Shown: piece by piece, positions 33,622-39,001 of the stretch
Position numbering within the stretch: the first letter of the stretch is position 1
How the letters are laid out: every line of letters begins with the position of its first letter
Assembly: GCA_017621455.1 (NCBI GenBank)
Contig: JAGATC010000013.1
Location: forward strand, 1-39,001
Length of the DNA stretch: 39,001 nucleotides
Source of the DNA: Alistipes sp.
GTDB lineage: Bacteria; Bacteroidota; Bacteroidia; Bacteroidales; Rikenellaceae
Direction of reading: 5' to 3'
Position numbers and translations under genes: made by a program
The notes under the pieces: model-generated
Told to the model about the DNA's origin: nothing
What the model saw: only the letters and a program-made list of their open reading frames with translations
Databases searched by the model: none

Positions 33622-35052
33622 CTAATATACCGCGATGCGGGCTATCGTGAGTGGCCCGCGGGCATCGAGAAAACGTATGCGTAGCTCGTTGGTCGTCGCG
33701 CCATCGAGCTTAAGAATGCGCTTATATCCCACGGTTGTGCCCTTGGCAACCTCTCGCCATGAGTCGTCCTCACGCGCCTCAATTGAAAACTCTCTAACGC
33801 GCTGACCTAAGGCGATATGCTCCTCTATTACAACATATTTCGCGGTGATGGGGACGTCCCATTTTAGGGTGACATCGCTCGCAGTTACGCCATCTGCCGT
33901 AGCCCAGTAGGCATCATCCTCACCTCGCATAGCCTCCGCCTCGAAGCACTCGCCACGCGACGAGGAGGCCTCAAACTGAGCATCTGCGGCAAGGTCTCTA
34001 TTAAATGCCGTGTCGACCATCTCGCGCCACGCTACGAGCGAGGCAACGTCCTCATCTGGGATGCGGCCACGGCGGTCAGGGGCGAGGTTTAGTAGTAGTG
34101 TGCCTCCGCGACCAACCGAGGTAAGGTATATGTCGAAGAGTTGTTCGGGCGTTTTGGGCGCTTCGTAGTCGTGGTAGAACCACCCTGGACGGATGGATAC
34201 ATCGGCCTCGGCAGGTGCCCAGCGTGTGCCGTTCTCCTGTCCATGACGTAGGAGTGATAGATTGTCGACACCTTGTGAGTAGAGCTCCTCGGGAGTGGCC
34301 ATTGCCCAGCAGTGCTCGTCAATCACGCCACGCTCGTTGCCACACCAGCGGGCATCGGGGAGCGATGAGCTCCACACCACGGTCTCGGGCGATAGCTCGC
34401 GAATGATATCCACGACCTTCGGCCAGTCGTAATATAGGTATCCCGACTCTACCCAGCGCGCCTCGTTGGCTCCACCATAGTAGCCATCGCCACCATTAGC
34501 ACCATCGAACCACATCTCGAATACTGGACCGTAGTTTGTAAGTAGCTCGCGCACCTGATTGCGGTAGTAGACGAGGTAGGCATCGGTGCCGTAGTCGGGG
34601 TGGTTGCGATCCCATGGCGAGAGGTATATGCCGAACTTAATGCCGTGACGGCGACACGCTGCGGCAACCTCACCTACAATATCCCCCTTTCCACCCTTGT
34701 AGGGTGAATTCTTAATCGAGTGCTCGGTGTATTGGCTTGGCCACAGACAGAAACCATCGTGGTGCTTAGCGGTGAGAATCAGACCTTTAAGGTTAGCATC
34801 CTTGACGACCATAACCAGTGCGTCGGCATCGAAGTCGGTGGGGTTGAACAACTCGGGCGACTCGTCGCCATAGCCCCACTCCTTGTCGGTGAAGGTGTTT
34901 ATGGTGAAGTGCACAAAGGCATACTGCTCCATCTTGTGCCACTCTATCTGGTGAGGTGCGGGTACCACGCTCATAGGCTCGGGTGCTGCGATCTGACCCA
35001 TGGCGGGAACAATAAACGCCAATGTTACGAGGCAACTAACTAAATGCTTCAT
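33622..35052 (-). CDS. GH29 alpha-L-fucosidase with C-terminal F5/8-like domain
   Basis: A 476-residue exported hydrolase: signal peptide cleaved near AMG-Q (residue 19), a GH29 barrel at about 33-345 and a beta-sandwich C-terminal domain (about 370-476, ITAKYVVIEEHI... ELRIRFLDARGPLTIARIAVY) like a discoidin/F5/8 type C module. GH29 marks: WHKMEQYAFVHFTINTF, the TAKHHDGFCLWPS loop (H97-H98), GIYLSPWDRN, and the nucleophile motif FEMWFDGANGG (D183). It probably removes fucose from host or plant glycans in the periplasm. There is no SusC/SusD pair nearby, so it is not in a standard polysaccharide-utilisation locus. It follows the DUF169 gene by 42 nt and may share its promoter. Confidence 0.92.
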   Translation of the reverse strand: MKHLVSCLVTLAFIVPAMGQIAAPEPMSVVPAPHQIEWHKMEQYAFVHFTINTFTDKEWGYGDESPELFNPTDFDADALVMVVKDANLKGLILTAKHHDGFCLWPSQYTEHSIKNSPYKGGKGDIVGEVAAACRRHGIKFGIYLSPWDRNHPDYGTDAYLVYYRNQVRELLTNYGPVFEMWFDGANGGDGYYGGANEARWVESGYLYYDWPKVVDIIRELSPETVVWSSSLPDARWCGNERGVIDEHCWAMATPEELYSQGVDNLSLLRHGQENGTRWAPAEADVSIRPGWFYHDYEAPKTPEQLFDIYLTSVGRGGTLLLNLAPDRRGRIPDEDVASLVAWREMVDTAFNRDLAADAQFEASSSRGECFEAEAMRGEDDAYWATADGVTASDVTLKWDVPITAKYVVIEEHIALGQRVREFSIEAREDDSWREVAKGTTVGYKRILKLDGATTNELRIRFLDARGPLTIARIAVY

Positions 35053-35094
35053 ACCTATCTCGCTCTTTTGCCAATCAATTTTCGAGGGAGTTTT

Positions 35095-35811
35095 CTACTT
35101 TATCTCTCCATTTATGCGCTTACGGACCACCGAGAAGGCGTGCTCGAATAGTGCCGATGAGGGCATCGTGGCGAGCATCTCGCGAAAGCGGCTCATGGGC
35201 ACAGCAAACGACATCTCGTTTTTAGGTACAAGGGGGCGTGCCGAGGGGTCGAACATACCAAGGAAGGCGCGACGACCACCTTTGCGGTTCTCGACCGTGG
35301 CAAATGATACGACCGCAGCACAGCCCGAGGCGAACTTTGTGACGATGGCATCCTCAGCATCGTTGTCGAAGAATGTCCAGGTGCAGAGACCTGACAATAT
35401 GTCGGGTGTAGCGAAGAATACAACAGCCTCAACACCCTCCCAACTATCTAATTTGTCGACACTTACAAAGTTGAGGTATGGCTTTTCGGTGATCTCTATT
35501 TCGAGGCTCTCTACATAGTGGCGCACCTGCTCGGGAGTCTGTTTGTAGTGCTCGATTTCGGATACGAACGTGGGCACGCGCTCAGCCATCGGGCGAAAGG
35601 CGGTATATAGCCCGCCACCTCCGCACTGCACATTCTCGGCGGTGAGTGTCAGTGAGTTACCATCGCACACTTTGCGTATTGCGCCAATCATACATCGTGG
35701 CACACGGCTATCAGGGTTTACGGCCTCGTCGCCATACCAAAAGGCTATAGGCATAGGTGCTGCCTCACCAAAGGCCTCGCGAAATTTTAGTATAAACTCT
35801 TGCGGTGTCAT
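35095..35811 (-). CDS. DUF169 protein
   Basis: A 238-residue soluble protein. The pattern of an N-terminal PIAFWYGDEAV strand, CMIGAIRKVCDGNSLTLT, and the cysteine/glycine loop VQCGGGGLYTAF is that of the DUF169 family, whose function is unknown (often found in anaerobes). The C-terminal part has CAAVVSFATVENRKGG and an FSVVRKRINGEIK end. It has a good minus-strand promoter (35836-35868), and the GH29 gene follows. No functional link between the two is evident. Confidence 0.83.
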   Translation of the reverse strand: MTPQEFILKFREAFGEAAPMPIAFWYGDEAVNPDSRVPRCMIGAIRKVCDGNSLTLTAENVQCGGGGLYTAFRPMAERVPTFVSEIEHYKQTPEQVRHYVESLEIEITEKPYLNFVSVDKLDSWEGVEAVVFFATPDILSGLCTWTFFDNDAEDAIVTKFASGCAAVVSFATVENRKGGRRAFLGMFDPSARPLVPKNEMSFAVPMSRFREMLATMPSSALFEHAFSVVRKRINGEIK

Positions 35812-35835
35812 AGCTCTCAGGATTTTGTACTCTCA

Positions 35836-35868
35836 CAAAGTTACGCAATTTTTCGACACAACGCCAAA
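35836..35868 (-). promoter_or_regulatory. Promoter of the DUF169-GH29 pair
   Basis: Read on the minus strand: TTTG (35868-35865), a 21-nt spacer, TAACTTTG (35843-35836), about 25 nt before the ATG at 35811. The rest of the gap to 36081 holds no gene; nothing else was recognised in it. Confidence 0.7.
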
Positions 35869-36081
35869 GACTTGGGCAAAAAGTTTCCCGCCAATACTCG
35901 GTCAAGTCGCTATGTGGGGGCTTATGACTGACATAGAGCCACTATCTACTATGTGTAGTGTTCTAATAAGCTCATAGTCATGACCTATTTACAATATATG
36001 CGTTTGCGCCTGGGCAGTGAAAGGGGCTCAATAATCAGCGATGTTATGCGCGGTGCTCTCTCTTATCGGTGCTTTTAACCT

Positions 36082-36717
36082 CTACCGTTCGGCCATCTTG
36101 CGACCAGCGTCGTAGGCGCGTTGTAGGTCGTCATCCCAATGCTCATAGCGCCAAGTGTGCTTCGCCTCCTCGGAGAAGCTGCCGAGCTCATAGTTTTTGT
36201 AGTTGGCCACCTGGCAGGTGTTGTAGCCGATGATGCGCTCGGGCGTGCCAAGTGCTGATGAGAGACACCACTCCATCGTGCCGAAGTGGTTGCTGTTGTT
36301 GCGCTCGGGCAGACCATTCATAGTCTCGACAAGCACCACAGGCATACGCTTCGGCGCGGTCAGGCTGTAGTCGTTATACGAGAGCCACGGGAACGCCAGA
36401 CGCTCCAAGAAGGCACGCATCTTGCCCGTTACCTCGCCGAAATATATGGGTGAGCCTAATACTAAGCCGTCCGCCTCGGCAATCTCCTCTAACAGTGGCG
36501 AAAGGGCATCCTTGAAGCGGCATATGTTCGACGCCTTGCCCTTGAGTTTGCAAGCCATACACGACATACAGCCCTTATAATCAATGTCGTATAGGCGTAC
36601 GGTTTTCACCTCAACACCCTCGCCAACCGACTGTGCACCCTCACTAAATCGCTGCAAGAGCTGTGCGGTATTCATATCCTTTCGTGGACCGCCATCCACA
36701 ATCACAATCTTTTTCAT
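36082..36717 (-). CDS. NAD(P)H-dependent flavodoxin-type reductase
   Basis: A 211-residue flavoprotein of the FMN reductase/flavodoxin superfamily. VIVDGGPRKDMNTAQLLQRF is the FMN phosphate loop (residues 5-24). CMSCMACKLKGK (residues 50-61) is a cysteine motif typical of iron-sulfur flavoprotein-like members, and LVLGSPIYFGEVTGKMRAFLERL follows. An iron-sulfur cluster is possible but not certain. The substrate is unknown. It lies 46 nt downstream of the acetyltransferase gene, likely in the same transcript. Confidence 0.87.
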   Translation of the reverse strand: MKKIVIVDGGPRKDMNTAQLLQRFSEGAQSVGEGVEVKTVRLYDIDYKGCMSCMACKLKGKASNICRFKDALSPLLEEIAEADGLVLGSPIYFGEVTGKMRAFLERLAFPWLSYNDYSLTAPKRMPVVLVETMNGLPERNNSNHFGTMEWCLSSALGTPERIIGYNTCQVANYKNYELGSFSEEAKHTWRYEHWDDDLQRAYDAGRKMAER

Positions 36718-36763
36718 ATCGCTCCGTTTTAGTTTTTATTCGTTCAAGATGTATGCCAGCCGT

Positions 36764-37357
36764 CTACTCCCTATCCCACGATTTCAGTTTGTCATCGTCG
36801 GTGATTGGGCGCACGACACGGCAGGGGTTGCCCACAGCCACAACATCGGACGGTATATCCTTGACCACCACCGAGCCGCCGCCGATGACGACATTCGAGC
36901 CGATGGTAACACCTGGCATAACTTGCACGCCCGCACCTATCCACACGTTGTCGCCAACGGTAATAGGGTAGGCATACTCCAAGCCTTGGTTTCGGCGCTC
37001 GGCATCAATGGGGTGTCCCGCAGTGTGAAAACTGCAGTTGGGGGCAATAAAGACATTGTTGCCAAACTTCACCTTCGCACCATCCAAAATCACCGTGTTG
37101 TGGTTGGCAAAGAAGTTCTCGCCAATCTCTATATTGTAGCCGTAGTCGCACCAAAAGGGGGCAACAATTGTGAAACTATCGCCCACGGTTCTACCCAATA
37201 GCTTGCGCATAACGCGCTGTTGCCCAGTGGTATACGATGGACGTAGGCTATTGAAGTCGTAGCAGAGCTCTTTGGCCACCTTACGCTCCTCGATAAGGTC
37301 TGTATCGTTGTTCGCGTCGTACATCATCTGACGCAGCATCTTCTCTTTTTCGGTCAT
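36764..37357 (-). CDS. Maltose/galactoside O-acetyltransferase-like protein
   Basis: A 197-residue left-handed beta-helix acetyltransferase of the Maa/LacA/NodL family. It has an N-terminal helix with MTEKEKMLRQMMYDAND-like sequence, the hexapeptide repeats from about residue 60 on, and the catalytic histidine H115 in CSFHTAGHPID. It transfers acetyl from acetyl-CoA to a sugar; which sugar is unknown. The ATG at 37357 is chosen over one at 37432 because Maa-type proteins start at MTEKEKM. A -7-like TACCTTTG on the minus strand lies at 37397-37390. Confidence 0.92.
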   Translation of the reverse strand: MTEKEKMLRQMMYDANNDTDLIEERKVAKELCYDFNSLRPSYTTGQQRVMRKLLGRTVGDSFTIVAPFWCDYGYNIEIGENFFANHNTVILDGAKVKFGNNVFIAPNCSFHTAGHPIDAERRNQGLEYAYPITVGDNVWIGAGVQVMPGVTIGSNVVIGGGSVVVKDIPSDVVAVGNPCRVVRPITDDDKLKSWDRE

Positions 37358-37389
37358 AAGAAAGGGGGTCAATAACAATAAATCCTCTC

Positions 37390-37397
37390 CAAAGGTA
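37390..37397 (-). promoter_or_regulatory. Possible -7 box for the acetyltransferase gene
   Basis: TACCTTTG on the minus strand, 33 nt before the ATG at 37357. The -33 region is poor. Confidence 0.45.
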
Positions 37398-37448
37398 ACG
37401 AAATTTTCGATACGAAACACGGCCCAACGCAATAGTTTGGTTTACACC

Positions 37449-37481
37449 TTTGCGTATTCTCAAAAATTTTCTATATCTTTG
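37449..37481 (+). promoter_or_regulatory. Promoter upstream of the DprA-like gene
   Basis: TTTG (37449-37452), a 21-nt spacer, TATCTTTG (37474-37481). The next possible ORF starts at 37491 and the DprA-like ATG is at 37729, so the leader is about 240 nt long. Confidence 0.65.
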
Positions 37482-37487
37482 TAATGG

Positions 37488-37728
37488 CTTATGGCTTTTG
37501 CCGTTAAGCCGTACATATTTGATTGGATATTTTTTGACGATTCTTCCTTATCAAAACTTGGCGGTTTTAACAAATCTGAAGAACGCAACAGATGTCCACC
37601 AGAGATGTTATATCGCCGCATTGTGCCCGTTTGGCTCAATGTGTGTTTGCATATATCATCCGGCGTGGGCTGTCTGTGTTGCTTGTTCAGATTTGTGGGC
37701 AGCCAAGGCCTTGATAAGGGATAAGTTA
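37488..37728 (+). other. Long leader of the DprA-like gene, possibly with a short ORF
   Basis: This 240-nt interval lies between the promoter and the DprA-like start. A 77-codon ORF at 37491-37724 begins a few bases after the expected transcript start and ends 4 nt before the next ATG. It is cysteine- and serine-rich and resembles nothing I recognise, so its coding status is doubtful. Confidence 0.35.
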
Positions 37729-38208
37729 ATGCAGCGCCTGCGCTTTTTTATGGACTTATCCGGAAATAGAGAGCTATTAGATAGGGATTTGGTGGCATTC
37801 TTCGCGTCGCGCAACTCGCCGCCCGAAGCCCTTGAGCTGGCTCGTCGTTGGGCACGCGAAGTAGCTAAGACTAAAAGGGTGGTAATCAGTGGCTTTCATT
37901 CTCCAATTGAACGTGCTGTGTTGGATATTCTGCTTGCCGAGGGGTGCTCGGTAGTGGTGACATTGGGGCGCTCGCTCTATCACAAAACCCCCGCATATCT
38001 GCAAACCGCCTACGCTGAAGGTAGGGTATTATTCGTCTCTTTCCGAGACCATTCCCGCCCATCATTCGCTAACTCACAGCTGCGCAACTGGCTCACGGCA
38101 GATATGGCAAGCGAGGTAATATTTGCCCCATTCGACAGCTCCAGTCAGCTCGCAGCGCTGCACCATGCCACATCGCTGGGCGACAAGCGCTGTTGCCTAC
38201 TAAGATGA
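37729..38208 (+). CDS. DprA-like Rossmann-fold protein
   Basis: A 159-residue protein matching the DprA/SMF-like nucleotide-binding fold found as a short standalone protein in Bacteroidales. It has an opening LSGNRELLDRDLVAFFASRN, then KRVVISGFHSPIERAVLDIL (residues 50-69), SVVVTLGRSLYHKT, EGRVLFVSF and a late SEVIFAPFDSSS. It is only about half the size of true DprA and lacks its other domains, so a recombination-mediator role cannot be assumed. The ATG at 37729 (or 37750) fits the family start; an upstream TTG at 37450 overlaps the -33 box and is rejected. It converges on the YdeI-like gene. Confidence 0.75.
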   Translation: MQRLRFFMDLSGNRELLDRDLVAFFASRNSPPEALELARRWAREVAKTKRVVISGFHSPIERAVLDILLAEGCSVVVTLGRSLYHKTPAYLQTAYAEGRVLFVSFRDHSRPSFANSQLRNWLTADMASEVIFAPFDSSSQLAALHHATSLGDKRCCLLR

Positions 38209-38215
38209 TTGCGCC

Positions 38216-38578
38216 CTATTTGTAGGTATCAATGCGTTGTAGCGCCTCGTTGAGAGCCCTACGTCCCGCATCTGTCATCAGCCCGCGGCGCTCCAGGTCG
38301 GCGCAACGCTCGATGTTTAGCTCGGTCCAGTGGCTGCGCTTGCGGCGTGGCGATAGGCGCTGTGCGAGGTGACCATTGGGCAGACGCTTTAGGGTGGAGT
38401 CTATCCAGCCGAAGCATAGCGACTCCTCCACAACGTCAAGATAGGGTAGTACGCCCTCGATGGGCTGCTTCGAGCGTGTCATCACCACCCAGCACTCGCG
38501 TACGGTGGCGTGGTTCTCCATGAACCACTCTCGCAGTTCTTCGCGGTTTCTCGCAGGTAGCAGGTTTACAATCTCCAT
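38216..38578 (-). CDS. YdeI/OmpD-associated-family protein, short form
   Basis: A 120-residue protein with the YdeI family hallmarks: LREWFMENHATVRECWVVMT, VEESLCFGWIDSTLKRL (residues about 50-66), RLSPRRKRSHWTELNIERC and a GLMTDAGRRALNEA end. Related proteins are often ~190 residues because of an extra C-terminal domain; here the reading frame ends right after the first domain, so it is either a short family member or has lost the second domain. Function is unknown; some relatives are annotated as bacteriocin-protection proteins, which I do not extend to this one. Confidence 0.8.
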   Translation of the reverse strand: MEIVNLLPARNREELREWFMENHATVRECWVVMTRSKQPIEGVLPYLDVVEESLCFGWIDSTLKRLPNGHLAQRLSPRRKRSHWTELNIERCADLERRGLMTDAGRRALNEALQRIDTYK

Positions 38579-38699
38579 AGTCTACAGATTTATCCACTAC
38601 AAATGTAGTAAATTCCTCTGGTGTGTGCAAATTGGATAGCTATTGAGCCTATTTATGGGTGATTGTCTATATGGTTGCGGACTCTTCCGCGAAACGCAC

Positions 38700-38758
38700 A
38701 AAAAAAAGGATAGCTGTCTGCTATCCTTCGTGCGTTGAGCGGAAAACGAGACTCGAGC
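38700..38758 (-). pseudogene. tRNA-Gly-like 3-prime remnant plus terminator
   Basis: Read on the minus strand, 38758-38737 is GCTCGAGTCTCGTTTTCCGC plus TC, very like the T-arm and acceptor end of a Bacteroidetes tRNA-Gly (from memory, GTTCGAGTCTCGTTTTCCGC). The 5-prime part of the tRNA is absent. Right after it comes a perfect stem AAGGATAGC (38728-38720 on the minus strand) with GCTATCCTT and a run of eight T, a normal tRNA terminator. The remnant suggests a past insertion or deletion at a tRNA gene. Confidence 0.55.
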
Positions 38759-38915
38759 CTGCATTCGCGGGCGCTTCTCGCGAAATATATTTACACCCCC
38801 GACCCCTGGTAGGGGCGACTGGGGTCGCTTCGTGCGAGCCATCGTTTCCAACTCCAAAAACCCGGCTTATTGGTCAAAATTAGTAGATAAAATCGGGGCA
38901 ATTAATTGATTTTTA
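38759..38915. other. Non-coding stretch with a GC-rich hairpin
   Basis: No gene is supported. CGACCCC (38799-38805) and GGGGTCG (38821-38827) form an inverted repeat containing a smaller CCCCT/AGGGG one, so the region can fold in two ways. It may be part of the same degenerate repeat element as the tRNA remnant. Confidence 0.4.
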
Positions 38916-38923
38916 TATATTTG
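38916..38923 (+). promoter_or_regulatory. Probable -7 box for the gene entering at 38941
   Basis: TATATTTG at 38916-38923, 17 nt before the ATG. No TTTG box lies at the usual distance. Confidence 0.45.
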
Positions 38924-38940
38924 CACTATTTGCGTTAGAA

Positions 38941-39001
38941 ATGGATAAAAAGTTTGTCCAAAATGTGGGCAACGCACCCTCGTCAGAGATGGCTACAACG
39001 G
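38941..39001 (+). CDS. Partial CDS, 5-prime end only
   Basis: An ATG at 38941 opens a frame MDKKFVQNVGNAPSSEMATT that continues past the window end. Only 20 residues are visible, with no signal peptide, so no function can be given. The TATATTTG box just upstream supports a real start. Confidence 0.6.
   Translation, partial: MDKKFVQNVGNAPSSEMATT

Noticed and set aside
33622..35811. A polysaccharide-utilisation locus around the GH29 gene
   Set aside because: No SusC/SusD pair, hybrid sensor or other glycosidase is adjacent.
38597..38857. Minus-strand frame of 86 codons over the tRNA remnant
   Set aside because: It reads through a tRNA-like end and a terminator, so it is a chance frame.
1..39001. 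CRISPR array, intact tRNA or rRNA gene, complete insertion sequence, prophage genes
   Set aside because: No regularly spaced identical repeats, full cloverleaf, transposase, integrase or phage structural gene was seen in either strand.

Overview
The window looks like a chromosome segment from a member of the Bacteroidales, possibly an Alistipes/Rikenellaceae-type gut anaerobe; the genus is an inference. The reasons are: repeated promoters of the Bacteroidetes form TTTG-N19-21-TAnnTTTG; lipoproteins with a Bacteroidetes-associated BACON domain; a XusABC-type TonB receptor/DUF4374/PepSY locus; and the gene order DUF4271-hemD-rnpA-yidD. All calls come from reading the sequence. No database search was run.

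Layout. (1) 1-10990 is a block of five exported lipoproteins on the plus strand: a BACON-domain lipoprotein, three large paralogues (739, 765 and 666 aa) built from four repeated beta-type modules plus a shared C-terminal domain, and an unrelated lipoprotein made of three ~140-residue repeats. Four of the five have their own clear promoter. The third paralogue instead sits directly behind a terminator hairpin. (2) 11249-12595 is a two-gene operon of a Ric/YtfE-like hemerythrin protein and a LuxR-type regulator with a degenerate receiver, behind a promoter carrying palindromes. (3) 12893-14877 holds cutC and a transglutaminase-like lipoprotein. (4) 15069-15866, minus strand, holds a zinc-ribbon/DUF805 membrane protein and, upstream of it, a strong candidate for 6S RNA.

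(5) 16022-24398 is a long minus-strand housekeeping run: lysE-like exporter, cmk, ispH, a small membrane protein, an S41 protease, an orphan sensor kinase, a DUF4271 membrane protein, hemD, rnpA and yidD. (6) 24642-30242 has a DUF3467 protein divergent from a xusABC-like xenosiderophore/iron uptake operon: outer-membrane receptor, surface lipoprotein and inner-membrane PepSY protein. (7) 30256-30773 is a small unrecognised helical protein behind an elaborate control region with two palindromes and a terminator-like leader hairpin. (8) 30777-38578 is mixed metabolism: a tight minus-strand operon (flavodoxin/ferredoxin, GNAT, TIGR04076, MGMT), proC, a GH29 fucosidase with a DUF169 protein, a flavodoxin-type reductase with a sugar acetyltransferase, a DprA-like protein and a YdeI-like protein. 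(9) 38579-39001 is non-coding, with a tRNA-Gly-like 3-prime remnant and its terminator, followed by the first codons of a gene that leaves the window.

The points most worth following are the hemerythrin/regulator pair with its operator-like palindromes, the small protein at 30402 with its leader, the paralogous lipoprotein array with duplicated promoters, the 127-nt branched inverted repeat after the first paralogue, and the inverted repeats in the xus locus. The 6S RNA candidate is strongly supported by structure but belongs to a known RNA class.
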